Source: Numida meleagris (Eukaryota > Chordata > Aves > Galliformes > Numididae). Taken from it: 64,000 nt of DNA. A model generated the notes under the pieces. The model saw only the letters and a list, made by a program, of their open reading frames with translations. It had not been told where the DNA came from and did not search any database. The stretch covers positions 31,948,260-32,012,259 of the forward strand of contig NC_034411.1 of assembly GCF_002078875.1 (NCBI RefSeq). The letters run 5' to 3'. Every line of letters begins with the position of its first letter. Position 1 is the first letter of the stretch. The position numbers were made by a program, and so were the translations under genes. Shown here piece after piece: positions 1 to 12,960 of this stretch.

Positions 1-1110
1 ATACAAGATTTTCACTTGGCTGAATTCAAAGCATAGACTTCATCATTACAATTACTTTCAGACAGTTTCCCAAAGGAATTGGATAAGTTTATTTCTCTCA
101 CTATCAAAACTATTTATTTTCTGTATTTATAGTCTATATAAAGATTGAATGACTTTCTGAATTTTGGAGAATACAATACGTTGCCATCTTCCCAGTGTAT
201 AGGTTTTATCTGCAAGGTTAAAATTCAGAGGTGTTAGTAGTAATTTAAAATATTCACTTCAGCTTCGGGGCATTTTGTAGAGGGCTGCAGAGTATCTGTG
301 ATTTTAAGTCAACTTCTGCAACAAAAATTAATTTGCCTTCTGAAAGACAATTGTACCTTTTTCAATTATTTGATAATATACAGTTCTAGTGATGGCAGCA
401 TTGCTTTGGTTCAAGAATTGCAGCTGCAGTACATTTTACTGATCTAATTTTTCTCTCCCAAAAGCTATTTGTTGATTAACACTGTTTCTTGATTAGTAAA
501 TAATTGGTAATATTTGTACTCGTCAATTGAAGTTTTATATCCTTGACATGTTTTATAAGGAAGATGACCTTGAATTTTTCAAACTGCCTGAATTTTTTAG
601 AAGATAATAATCTGAAAAGAAGGGTGAACCCATAGCTGGAAAATATGAATATGTGAAAGAGAAACAGTTATCACATTGATGAATACATTTCAGTATCCTT
701 TACTCAACATGCGAATGGTTGGTTGCATATTTCTTTGATGAGAAAATAAATATTAATAATTTAGAGAGGGAAGTCTCTTCCAGCCTATCATGGGAGTTAA
801 GAAATCCAATAGATGTTCTGTAGAATGAGCTGGTATCTGTACTAAGCACTTGGTGAGAGAGGAAGCCAAAAAGTACAGAACGTTTCAGTGTATTCCATGT
901 CAGCAGCTTGTGTGCCTGGTTTAGAGTCTGTTTTCTTGTTTGTTTGTTTGTTTTCTTATTGGAAGTGCTAAACATTGTGGTGCACACAATAAGGATGATT
1001 CAGTCTGTTTGAGGAAGCTCATTGTTTTACAGAAAATGTTATGCGGACCAGGTATATCTCCTCATATGCTTTTTATGTCTTTGTTTTGTTTCCTGTTTTT
1101 TCTCCTTTAG

Positions 1111-1164
1111 GCAGAAGAAATGCATCCAGGATATTCCAAATGCAATTACGTGTATTTGGCAAAG
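1111..1164 (+). CDS. RMDN2: RMDN2 internal coding exon (third from last)
   Basis: This is a 54-nt exon in phase 0, with a pyrimidine-rich acceptor ending TTTAG and a donor reading AAG|GTAACC. It encodes 18 residues, AEEMHPGYSKCNYVYLAK, and continues in frame into the next exon. The pattern (acidic start, Y-S-K, N-Y-V-Y-L-A-K) is that of a TPR-like helix in the C-terminal part of the regulator of microtubule dynamics (RMDN/FAM82) family. Family members bind microtubules and localise to the cytoplasm and spindle poles. The match to RMDN2, rather than RMDN1 or RMDN3, rests on the combined reading of the three exons and on the CYP1B1 neighbour. The gene's 5' part lies outside the window to the left; I saw no further exon in 1-1110. 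Confidence 0.85.
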
Positions 1165-1252
1165 GTAACCAAGTACTCCTAAGAATAATGATTGGTAGAC
1201 TCTGATATTATTACAGTGGTATGATTGGAAACAAAATGTTTTTTCTTCTCAG
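1165..1252 (+). other. RMDN2: RMDN2 intron (88 bp)
   Basis: A very short GT-AG intron starting GTAACC and ending TTCTTCTCAG between two phase-0 exons. Both flanking exons remain open when joined. Confidence 0.8.
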
Positions 1253-1333
1253 TGCTATAAAGATCTTGGCCAGAAAACCAATGCACTGAAGTACTGTGAT
1301 TCTGCACTGTCAGTTATCCCAGTTACTAATGAG
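1253..1333 (+). CDS. RMDN2: RMDN2 penultimate coding exon
   Basis: An 81-nt, phase-0 exon with acceptor TTCTCAG and donor GAG|GTGGGT. It encodes 27 residues starting CYKDLGQKTNALKYCD and ending SVIPVTNE. The pattern C-Y-x-D-L-G, then A-L-K-Y-C-D, is a helix-turn-helix TPR-like repeat, as in the C-terminal repeats of RMDN proteins. Joined to the final exon it gives PVTNE-DKEAQKD, which matches what I recall of vertebrate RMDN2 across this junction, so no exon seems to be missing in the following 8.8-kb intron. There is no stop or frameshift. Confidence 0.88.
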
Positions 1334-4300
1334 GTGGGTACTAAGACCGATAACTGTTCTCTTGTGACCGTTGTCTGCTTTGGCACCCATTATTACTCTG
1401 TCAGTAATAACATAATGTTTCACTTCTTCATCTAAACACATTATTTTCCTTTTTCCTGCACTCTAGGTTGGCTTATTGCATTTGTTTGTGGCCACTGCAT
1501 AGAAAAAAAATCTTTGAGCAGTTGTCAGGGACTAGTTTGTGTCAGAGGCTGTCAGAAATTAAGTTGCACTCTTTGTAATTCAACCCATTTCATTGGACTA
1601 TATTAAGCATAAGCAGTTGTGCACATCGCTGTTGTGAAATTTTGTCTCAGACCTATTTTTTCTTAATTGAAAGTACTTGGGATTTTTATCTCAAGTGCTC
1701 GTTCTGCTCCTGCCTGAAAGTCTCTAATTTGTGATCCTTGTCAAGGCCTCCAGGGTGCTGCATGTTGCTAGCTATCGCAGAGGTGGATTAATTGTTTCAA
1801 GCTCGTCTTTGTCTTCAACCGCAGTGTGGTTAAAGAGACACAGTTCTTTCAGTTACATCTGATAGAACATAGTTGATTAGATTTTTTATTAGACTAGTTT
1901 TAGAACCATTAGAGTATTTTAGTATGTGGATGCAAGAATTCTAGAGATATTTGTGAGATTTTCAAGTGATCTAATTTCTCAAATGTAAACCAAGTAATGG
2001 CAAGAATGTTCACTCTCGCTATCTCACCTCATGTAGAAGCAAGTTCCATAATTACTGGCCTATGACTGAAAACGTCTAACCATCCTAGAGCATGACAAGT
2101 TCAAACTTGAGCTTTTTCAGCCTAAGGGACTCCATCTGAGCACAGCAGGTGTGGTAGGGAGAGAGAGAGAGGTGATTCCAAAGACAAAATGGCCCTATCC
2201 CATTTAATTCTTTGAAGTTAAGGAAAAAGACAATTAAATATCTTTGTAATTTGATCGACAACTAATGCTGGATGTGGAGCACTAACATGTTTATGTTAGA
2301 AGTTCTCACTCAGAAGAAAGACCACTACATGCCTCACCAGCAGCTGCTCCTGTGTGGCCTTTATTTTTAGTCCGAATTAGAGTATGTGTCAATCATAAAT
2401 TGAGCATTCATTGCTTAAGTTCGATGTTTCTTTTCAGTGTTTCTTTTAGTTTGCCCTGATACAGATATGACATAATATCTTAACTCTGCTTTATTCTTTA
2501 CTTATTGTTTAAATGTGCCTTCAGGTTGCCTGTTTTGAGGAAATGAAGGAAAGACTCCTATACGTTATCCATTATTTTGTACCTTAACTCCTACATACAA
2601 TGTAGGACAAGTGGTGTAGGCGTGCAGCTGAAATTGCTTGAACTCAGCCTGTTTTATATATTTCTGGTTTGGCTCTTCTTGTGATTTTTTTTTTCCTGTA
2701 TTCAACCTACTACATACCAGATCTTATTGCAATGAACTAGCTAGCCGATAAAATTGCAAAAAAAGCATGCATAACACAAAAATTTCTGGTTAAAAGTTGT
2801 TCAACATATTCATAGAGACTCCTTGAAAAAGTGTAGAGATAACATAGCATGAGATTCATCTTTGATAACAACAGCTGGAGAAAATTTTGATGTCGAGTCA
2901 CAGGAAGTTGCTGAGGCTCCCCATACACTCAGTGGAGAAAGAGAGAGGCAGAGAGAGACTGAGTGCGTCTAAGATACATATCTGGTACCTGACTACATAG
3001 TTAATGCGAGGTGAGTCCTGCCTCTGAAGGCCAGTGTCATCAGTCATCAGGTGAGCTCAGTGCAGCCCTCAGAGTTCTGTGCATCCTAGGCCACCTTTGG
3101 AGCTGGGGGTTAGCCCCTTCTAAAAGGAATGCTTCAGCATTTCTGAAGTGCTAGCAGTGTGTGTATGTGTATTCTGTCAAGCAGAGTGGTGGTGAAATTA
3201 GAGTTATATTGGTTTGTAAGCTGAAGAAAAAACTGCAAGGGGGTCACAAAAATCTTTTGTCCATCTGGAGAAGACGGTAAGACAAGTCCTCTTCTGTTTA
3301 GACTATTTCTGTAGATACCACAGATTTATCTGCTTTGGCTCATTCACATGTGGTGTGTTTTGAGTTAGATTTAGAAATAAAGTTCAGGAATACGCAGCAT
3401 TGGAGCAAAAGTGTATAATTCTTCCTTTCTTTCCCCTAAATTGGTAATCACAAAGTAACACAAACCTCATGCTGAAAGTAATTGTGATAAAATGGAGATC
3501 TTGAACACAACCTCTGCTGTTGCTAGCTGTTACCTCAAGTCCCATCTGAATTAGAATATTACTTCTTATTTTGATTGTAGTGTTAGTGAAAAATTGTTAC
3601 TAATTTTTGGGGAAAATGTGTCAGAACTGAAGTGGTTCAGGGCTTGGAGCTGTATGTGGGAATAACCTACACTCAGGTTAGTTTAAGGGAAGGAAGAAAC
3701 CGTAACAAGACTGAAGAAACTGAATTGTCTACAGCCCTGTAAAAGATAGGATTCGTGGGCTAAAATAAAAAACAGCTCAGCAGCAGTCTGAGGATTTCTT
3801 TATGTTTGCCACAGCACAGGATCTCGTGGTTGTCAGCAGTATAGGATGATGTCACGATCATGCGAAACCCATCATTCCTAAGTGTAATCATAGTTTCTCA
3901 TGTGGAGTTTTAAAACCTTTCTTTCTTCAGGCAGGGGAATTCCTTTATTGTTTCTAAATGTTGGCTTCTGCTGGGAAACATGTATATGTATAAAGGCATA
4001 AAAACAGTTGTAGACCATGAGACAAACTTGCTGGAAAGGTGCCACATTGAGGAAATGTGTAGTATTTCATGATAACAAATCACCCTACAGCATAACTATG
4101 AAAAAATAATAGTAGATAATGGTTTAATTTGTTAGTTCTTCTGAGCACCCACAGTTTCTGTTGACTTCAGTGGAAACTAGAGGTGCTCAGCATCAGTAAA
4201 ATAGCCCATCACTCATTTTGACCCTGAAGTCAAATTCTCAGCTGGTCTGACTCAGGGTACTTCTTTGACACTTTGTCTAGGATTCATTCCGTGTAACATT

Positions 4301-7300
4301 TCAAGTTAAGCGAGATGATTTTTGTCTTGAATGTTGTATCACATCCAAATATCCCTTCTGTGAGTGTCTGTTCTACCACTTACAGAATATCATTTTAATT
4401 CAAGGGGTAGAGGGGCTTCCAAACTAATGAATCCTGTAAATCCTAGTATAAATGTGGCTTTGTTTGCTTTTTTTTTTTCATAGTCAATTTGGCATATTTT
4501 CAACCAATCGCTCCACAGATTTTTTTTTTCTTTTGAAAGGTAATACAGTAGATTTGGTGCAAATTAGGTCTGGAAAATGAAACTTGTGTTACGGTACTAT
4601 GTTATAGACCTTTCTCCCTACACTCTGTACTCTAAACAGAAACCTCTGATGAATTGTGTGGTCCTTCCTTGGCCATAAATACTGTCATACTGTGGAGTGG
4701 TACTACATGGCTGGAGGTGCACGGGGACATTAAATTGTCCTGCTTTTCTCTGGTTACTGTCCAGGTGGATAACCCCAAGGTCCTGGGAAACATTCTCCCC
4801 TTCAGGAAAAGAGATCCTAATGGTTAGGGCTGCTGTGAGTTATTACAAAGTGGATAGCAGCTGCTCTGTTTATCTCATTGAACTTGTAATACCCTTACTG
4901 AGACTCGTTATATGTAAAGCATTCAGAGCTGTGTTGAGTGTGGCTACATAAAGGGCTGTTGAAACCAGATGTGGTGGACTACTGTGATGGAAAAAATGCC
5001 TTTTTTGAATTTTGGGGGGAAAATATAATTCAAATTTGAAAACAGGAACCTTCATCTTTCATTCAGAAAGATGAAATGAGTGTGTAGATGTGTGCGCTTG
5101 ATCAAACACGTATTGCTTTTTACTTACAGGGAATAAAGTGATTTGTCAGAGCTAGATACATAGATGACATCAGTTTCTTTTTTATGACAAAAATTGCTTG
5201 GCGCTTTCAAGGGAGGACCTTGTAGAAAAATTATGTATAAATGCCAAATTATAAAGTATAAAAGTAAAGAAATTATTATTTTTTCTTAGGTCTGGAAGTG
5301 AGCATGAAGGTGAGAATGAACCCTGTGTGCTTTTAGGACCAGTAAGCTCACCACAGAGGTATTAACCTAAGCCTGGCAGAGAAAGAGATGTAGTGGATTG
5401 CTTCATTAAAAACTCGAAGTTCTGGTGTCTCCAACATTTTTTTTTTTAATGAATCTGCAAAGCATCAAGAAATTACGTTACAAGAAATTTAATTTTGGAA
5501 GAGCTGAAGAGAGAAATGCAGAAAGTGCAAAGCAACTCTTATTTGCACTGAGAGTTACTGAAAAGCTGTACTTAAAGTGCAGATAAAAGCTTTCCTGAAG
5601 CTGAGAATGTACTTTATAAAGATATTAGTGATTTTTTAAAAATCTTAATTTAAAAAAGAATCCCTCTTTCCCAGTGAAGGCAATTCAGAGTTAGAAGTAA
5701 CAAGAAAGAGATTTAGATATTACAGAAATTCATCACTATGACATTCACTTCTTAAAGCTGGAGCATGGAAGGCATCGTAAGGGTTTTAGCACCATTGTTA
5801 GTGCAGCAGCTGATGGACAGCCGATGCCTCAACACATGGAGCATGTCTCCTCCACTGGCGATGCAGGGAGAGAGCGGGAGAAGGATTCGCGGAGGTGGAT
5901 TCTTGGAGGCATTACAAGATGAAGAGGTGTGCAGTTTGTTTCCTGGTTTTGAGAAGTGGCCAAGGGAAGTCAAGCGTCCAGGTGCTTGAAGTATATTGTC
6001 TCCGAGCCAATAGAGAGGGTGGAGGGAGAGCCTCAACGGGTGTCCTTCTGAAAGGGCTGTAGGTCCCACAGTAGTGGGGCAGAAGCTGGAGAGAAAAGGG
6101 GGATGTCTTGGAGACCAAATGCTCCATGTTGAGTACAATAATAAAAGGAAACCAGAACTTGGGTGTAGCTTGGGCTTTTCAGTTGGAAAAAAATCTAGCA
6201 TATTTCAATTTTGAATAACTTTTCAGCAGCAATCCTAGAACTAGCTAAACTATTCATTCCCAGTCAGCTGGGTGTGAAAGGGTGTTCTTCTGTCTGCTTG
6301 AAGTATAATCAGAACATGTTGAATTATCATCAGCCTCGTATTTTAAGGCTGTGCTTACCTTGACTTAAAAAGCCTTGAGAAGTTATGGTTCATCCCCAGA
6401 GGAAGATACTAAAAATACAAAAGAACATAAAGTGCTCTGACTTTTGATGTACAGCAGTCACACAGAAAGTTACAAGTGGATGATTGCATTGGTTTATTGT
6501 CCCCTTTATTTAAGGGGACAAACAGAATTTTGCAGTTGTGTGCTAATTAACACCTACGGCAGTAACAGCATTTGTGAGATTCTGTCAAGAAATTGAGAAC
6601 GGATAGCATACACCTTTATATGATTTATATTGTCCACAAGAACTATGACTAATTAACAATCCTTGTGCATGTTTGAAAGTCTTTTCTTCTACAGTCCAGG
6701 ATTTCTCCTGGAGCTGTGAAGGAATGATGCAGCTGTCCCCAAAAGCAGGAGTGGCTCTCAGCACCTCGTAGCTGTTACCACTTATCAGAGTACAGCTCTG
6801 GACCACCCTCACAGCCAAGCTCATTCAATATACCATGCAGCCACACTGACTTCAGTGAAACCCTACAAGACGCGTGTCAGCTTGGGATTTGGCACTGTTT
6901 GCTCACAATTATGTTGTAGTTGGCTGGAGTTACCATTTTGGCTGTGGTCATGGGGACATATCTGTTCTCTGTTGACAGTTGGGACTTTGTCAACAAGTGC
7001 ACACATGTGTTGTGCCTGGGTTGAGAGCGTTCAGCACATAAGGGAATAATTAGCTGAGATGGAAGGTAAAATCATTATATTTTTCTCCCATGTCTAATTG
7101 CTATTTTATTTTTATATGCATATTTATAGGTATATGTCTGTGTCTATGCTTATTGGTAATTTCTTATAGCAGAAATTAATTGTAAAAATGTGGACTATGT
7201 CCAGTTAGGCCAGCATTCCCTTTTTCCCACCAGTTATTTCTTCTGTCTTGCTCTTGGTTTCCACTCCCTCTCTTCCCTTGTTCTGCCTCTAGCCTCCCAG

Positions 7301-10182
7301 GTCTCTTTTCCTATGCATATCCCCAATGAATGATGAAATAGAAAAGAAAGGCAACTAAGGAATAGGGGAAATACAGTCACTGACTCTGTAACTTGTGTAG
7401 CAGTTTGCAGAACATTTGAACTTGTGTTCAACTCTGAAAATGATATAAGTGTTTAATAAATGTTAACCTTGACAGTAGAAAATCAAGGTTGTAAAAGGGC
7501 TGTCTTCAGTGAGCACTGAACTAAGCCTCCAGGTGAAAGAATGGGACTGACGCAAATACATTGCATTCCTAATATGACTTGCACCTCTTTATCTCCCTGC
7601 TTCACTCTAGAGGGACTTAAAAGCCTAACTGTCTTTAAATGACATAAGAACAAATAAATGAAACCTGACTGTTTTTAGAAAGCTGCAGATTCAGAAATCA
7701 GTGAGGAGAAATGCTGTGCAAATATAGAACTTAGGACTTTGTTCCAATTAACTGTAAAGTCTGGGCATTAATGAAGTTTTCATCCCTAAGACTGAGACTG
7801 ACACAAAGAACAGTGTTCTGGGATTGTCTTTTTTTCTAGTGTAATACAGCTCTTGGTCTGGAAGGACCCTATCCAAGTGTGACATAATAGTTCCCTTCAC
7901 TGACTATTCTCAGCTTTGTTTTTTTAATGTCATTACTGATTTTTAAAATGTTTTTACCATCTGGGTTATTATTATTGACTGGAAGTCACTGGCTCAATTA
8001 ACACAGTCCATTTAATAGTTTCTAACAATAATTCCTGTTTCTGATATAGTCTTGCCTAGAACTGGCAACCCAGAGGTATAAAGTTTTGCACATTTGCAGT
8101 TTCTTCTCCAACTAGTTTTTAGAACAATCGTGGTTCTGTTTTATTCTTTTTCTGAAGCCTTGAGGAAGATTCAGGAAAGATTGCCCAATGGTTTTGGTAC
8201 CTTGCAACTCACTAAACCTCCTCCTTGCCCAATGCTGTCGTTTGTTTCTGAGGAGAGAGACAGTTATACACAGTTGATGGGAGGCAGAGTTTTTTTTTTA
8301 AATTATCATGCAAAGTGAGTAAATAAATCTATCAAGTCATGAAATGCTGAGCGCTATCCAGATATGAAAAAACTACATCTTTATTATTTTTGGCTTAGAA
8401 ACGTGTGAAAAGAGGAGGACCAGATACAATGAAACCTTTATCTTTTTTTTTTTTTTTTTTGATAGCAGGGAAGAATATTTTTACATTGTTGCTTAATGGA
8501 GCTCAGAATAATTTTCATAAGCTGACTATGGTCAGTACAGAAATGAGTGTATCTTCTCTGAATTAATCAACAAATTGGTACAGATTTTGAGTTTTGCAGT
8601 TTGTAATGAAAGCCATGGGTTGGTGCTCCAGGCAGCCTGTAGGGACATGGAATTTAAGGGGTGCTGAATTCACTGTGACATTTCCTCTGTTAGAGTATTT
8701 TGGCAAGAGCTTACTGGCTTTGCAGTATGTGCCTTCTGAGGCCTCTGATAAATGATTAGGCAGATAGTTTAGCCTGCTGCTGCCAGTGGGAGCAAGGCAG
8801 TGACTCCAAGAGAAGCATCCAGCTAATGTATTAATGCCTTAATCCAGACCAATAATATAATGTAGTTTGACATGTCTGGCATATGGTTTCTATCATCTCA
8901 ATATTCTTCTCTGTTCCTCCATGACATTACGGACAACTAACCAAAATAAAGAGAAGCAGGAATTTCTTCACCCGTAAAATGTATTTCAAAATGTCCTATA
9001 TTTTGTTCCAACTTTTTGGTTGATTAGATAATGAAGTGATCCTGAAATTCAGTGATTACTTCAATGTCTGCAGTATTTTCTTTCAGAATTGCCTGTGGCA
9101 TTATCTGGGAAAGAAGTACAGGTCTCTGTCATTAGAAATACTTGCACGAACTTGGTGATGTTCATGTGCTTTTGCCTTTGTATCGCTAAATGCATGAGAG
9201 CGAGTATTAGGTGGTTGGACCCTTACCAGACTGTGGGTATGAGGGGCTGACTTTTTAGAATTTGGTATTGGTATTTAAACCAAAGTGCATTTTGCAAGTT
9301 TTGCAGCAGCAACCAAAACAAGTGGATTATATTCAGGAGACATTTCAACAATAAGTAGAATAATGGAGTTTTTTGTACTGCATGCACCTCTTTCCTCAGT
9401 GGTTTTATATGGAAATAGCCAAAATGTGCGTCACTGGCTAACCCTGAAAGAGTTTGTTGGGCCGGGCATGGTTTCATGCCGTGTGCAAACTGTACACATA
9501 AGCATTAGCCTAAAAGGAGCCATTCCCTTCTGTCCTAGGATTTATAGTATAGTATTGGCTCTGATCATAGCAGGTTACTTGCCTCTTGCTCCCTGTCTGG
9601 CTCCACTCTGCTGTGAGCCCACTAGCATAGGCAGAGACCACCAACTGTGGTATGGATGTTACTGAGTCTGCAGTGGTTATTACAGGTACGTATGGCTGTA
9701 CGCTGAAACTGCAATCTTAACCTAGGTCATTAATTATATTTCCCTTTTTTTCTTTTTGTTTGTTAATTGGATATTAAATCATTTCCAGGTATTCCAGAAG
9801 TATCCTTGGATAAACTGCACACAATCGATTTGCAAGCTTATGTAAAGTGTAGGGCAAGACAGTACTTTATGCAAGGCATACCAATAAAAGTTATGGCCTA
9901 AGCTGAAAGATCACTGGTCTGCTGAGAAGGCTATTTGTGGCTAACGTTTAAGTGCTTTAACAGAGCTATAAAGGGAGGACTGCCATCTGGCTCTTGTTTT
10001 CACTCCATGCTTTATTTTTGCAATCACTGATAAATTAACTTTCTATGCTGTCTTGTACATTCTGTGGCTATTACAGTTGTGTGTTGTGTCTGTTGTTAGT
10101 GAAGAAATGTGGATAGGCACGTCTTAGCAAATCAAGGGATTTATCCTATCTAAATTGATGCATGATTGTCTGCTTCTTTCAG
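1334..10182 (+). other. RMDN2: Last intron of RMDN2 (8.85 kb)
   Basis: It begins GTGGGT and ends CTTTCAG. It is AT-rich and almost free of recognisable elements. It contains a short GA-repeat (about 2157-2172), GA-rich sequence near 2938-2965, an 18-T run (8443-8460) and a less AT-rich island at about 5760-6180. I found no additional exon, RNA gene or CR1 tail. Confidence 0.75.
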
Positions 10183-10236
10183 GACAAAGAGGCCCAGAAA
10201 GACTTAGAGGATTTACTTCTCACACTGAAGCTGTGA
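10183..10236 (+). CDS. RMDN2: RMDN2 terminal coding exon with stop codon
   Basis: The coding part of the last exon follows acceptor TTTCAG. It encodes DKEAQKDLEDLLLTLKL and stops at TGA (10234-10236). The D-K-E-A-Q-K motif followed by a short amphipathic leucine-rich helix is the typical RMDN2 C-terminus. With the two upstream exons, 62 residues of the protein are visible, in phase and undamaged. The gene runs toward CYP1B1, whose 3' end faces it about 19 kb away. Confidence 0.88.
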   Translation, partial: DKEAQKDLEDLLLTLKL

Positions 10237-11110
10237 TACTGTGCACTTTTTAACTCTTCATGCTGTGATAAAACTGAGAGTCTGTAGCGATTGGGGACTG
10301 CAGATGAATTCCAGCCGAGTCAGTGGGAATGGCCTTCAAGCATCTGGCAATTATGACATGAAAATGATGCATTCATTTTTGATTGATTATTTATCATCCT
10401 GTATTGAAGATTAATTTTAGATTGATGACACTGTGAGTTTGATTCTCTGAACAGTAAGTCCACTGCTGGCAATGGACGTAATGGGGATTAGAATGCAAAA
10501 TGCGTAAATCTTACTCTGAAATATTAATTAACTAATATGTGATGCCAGCATAAAACTGCGTGCAGCCAAGTCAAAAGCAAAAATGTTTCTATAGTAAATT
10601 ATATTTATATCAATTAATATATACACAGGTATGTACAAAAGGAAATCATGAATGTTTATGTTTACACGTTACTGTTTAATAATTAGAATCTTGCTAAAGA
10701 GAAAGCTGTTGCTTCCACAAAAATCTTTTTACTTTAAACCTACTGCTGGTTTTACATGGAAATGTGAAAACTTTGTAAATTAAATATTAAAGCTATATTT
10801 TATTTGCAACATCAGTTGGTACGATGTTAAAAATCAGACTGGTGAAATTCAGTGTTTCAGATAAGTCTATTACAGATGTGATATTTAATGGCTTTGTTAC
10901 AAGATCTTCATCATGTTTGTGAATCCTGGATCTTTCTGTTTGAACAGCTGCCAAGTGTGGTGGTGTTAGTATATTTCCTTAAAACCTAGTTCAGTGTGTG
11001 ACTGCCATTAACCTTTTATATCATCTGTTTAACATAACCTGTAAATAAAAATACATACTTTGAGTATGTAGGACAACAGTGTTTTCAATAAAATGTAGCA
11101 GGCAGGGAGA
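10237..11110 (+). other. RMDN2: RMDN2 3'UTR (3' end approximate)
   Basis: AT-rich sequence directly after the stop. Candidate poly(A) signals AATAAA occur at 11044-11049 and 11087-11092, and the exon probably ends within about 30 nt of one of them. An alternative AATAAA occurs just downstream, at about 11162. The boundary is inferred, not seen. Confidence 0.55.
11087..11092 (+). terminator. Candidate RMDN2 polyadenylation signal
   Basis: A canonical AATAAA, about 850 nt past the stop codon, with another at 11044. Which one is used cannot be told from sequence. Confidence 0.45.
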
Positions 11111-11696
11111 GAATTTCGTTCAGAAATGGACTGATCCAGAATTCACCCAACTGTGAAGAAAAATAAAGACCAACCTTCATTGGCTTTTAATTCAGAGTCT
11201 TAGACTGGATGTGGGAAGTTTATCTGGAAGAAGTATTTCTGTTAAAGGAAATGAAGGAAATAAAATTGAATAAGGACAGCTGCACAATCCCTTGACTTCT
11301 TTGATGTGTAAGATGATGTGGGCTATTTTATGGCTAAAGCAAGAAAGACTGATAAGGCACCAGTATATAGAACTAATAATTGGGCTGTTAGTTTAGGACA
11401 GTGACATTACCTTATAGTGATGTCCACAAACATCTAACAATTGGGCGAGTGCGAAGGAATGTATGTATATACATAAGACTGAAGCATCTTGTATTCAGAG
11501 TGAGCTCTAACTACTAGCAAGAGGGCAAAAGGTGCAGTAGAGTGGAAGAAGACAAAGATGTAAAGTTGTATTGAATTTAGCCTGAATCCTTGACAATGTA
11601 TGAAGCACAGAGGTTTTGCAAGGTTTTCCTAAAACAGGGCTGTCCTTTTAAAAACTTTTCAATTAAAACTACGTTTTCCAAAATACAGGCATTCAT

Positions 11697-11748
11697 GTGA
11701 CAACTCAGAACCAATTCTGAAAGTTTAGAACTGGTTCTGAGCTGTCAC
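11697..11748. repeat. Inverted repeat, 22-bp arms, 8-nt loop
   Basis: The left arm (11697-11718) and right arm (11727-11748) are reverse complements at 20 of 22 positions, separated by GAAAGTTT. Both exceptions are A/C on the + strand and would be G.U wobble pairs in a - strand transcript. It may be a relic of a palindromic transposon or a small RNA hairpin; no family was recognised. Confidence 0.7.
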
Positions 11749-12369
11749 TGTCAGCATCACGGTTTTTGTTATCCTGAGGATCCTCACAGATCACCATAAT
11801 CGTGTTAGTTATTTTTACTGTTCATTGTAAGAGAAAATGTTTCCTGTACTTGTTTTTCAATCCTAGAGTTCTCCTTTTTTTTTTTTTTTCCACACAATTT
11901 CAGACTCTATCAAATAGTTCCTTCTGTGACTTAATAACTGACCTCTGAACAGAGAAGTTGCAAATGCAATATATCTTGATTTTCGCAAGGGGCATTTGAT
12001 AAAGGCTGTATTTTAAGTTTTCATAGCCAAAGCAGGAAAAGTAGTCTAAGTGGATCTATTAGAGCAACTGGTGTTTAGACTTGTTGTTAGTCAGTCACTG
12101 TCACCCATGAGGATGCAGTAAATTGGGCCTTTACTTGTATAATCCAATCTATTTTTATATTTATAATATCAAATAATACAATAGATGCCTCATTTACAAG
12201 GAATAATTACTGATTAAGGCTAAACATGCGTTGAAGGAATAGATTAGTAGAAGAAGTTAGTTAAATTAATTGGAGAAATTAGGAGATGTAAATAGGAGTC
12301 ATTTCACTTCTGGGGAATAGAAAGGCTGCGTTGATAGAGGAGATGTGATAAGTAGTGGTAGTTTTGTGG

Positions 12370-12960
12370 AAGAGGACGTGCAGATTCCAGTGAGTGGCAA
12401 GCTAGCTGTGGGTCAATAATGTCATGTTTTGATGAAAAAGCAGATTGCATCCTAGAGTGAATAAATAAGAGTTCCCCATTAAATTAACATGAAGTAACCT
12501 TTTCCTCTAATAAGGCCTAATGAGGTCAGAGATGCAACACTGTATCTAATTTTAGGCATCACAGTTCAAGGAGGCTAGGGGCTAATTGGAAAAAGTCCAG
12601 TGGAGATAGACAAGAAAGATGAGAGGGCTAGACAACATTGTCTTTTGTGTGAAAAATGAAAGAATTTGGTTTGTTTAGTCTGCAGGAGTGATGACCAAAG
12701 GAGTATTCACATTTGTAAAATGCTATTGAAGAAAGGGCAGTAAAAAAACCAACACCACCACGAAAACACAAAACTTGCTCTCCAAATAACCTGTTCGTAT
12801 GACAAGATGTAATTGGCTACCGTTAGGTTAGGCATCTGGGGAAAAAAAAATCCTGATGGAAACTTTGGAAAGCCTTGCTGTATGTTCCCAGAGAACATTA
12901 TAAAATCATCTACACAGTGGGATTGTGGCTGCACAGTGGCTCTGAATTTGGGTCCAGACT
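12370..12960 (+). mobile_element. Old, diverged CR1 LINE 3' fragment
   Basis: Several short stretches follow the CR1 3' (reverse transcriptase C-terminal) pattern in order. Examples are GTGGCAAGCTAG...GCATCCTAGAG near 12395-12460, CATCACAGTTCAAGGAGG near 12557, GTCCAGTGGAGATAGACAAG near 12595 and a TTTGTTTAGTCTGCAGG-type block near 12671. The reading frame is destroyed. Boundaries are approximate. Confidence 0.55.

Noticed and set aside
8443..8460. 18-T run as a retrocopy tail
   Set aside because: No AATAAA lies at the right distance on the - strand and there is no adjacent recognisable mRNA-like sequence.
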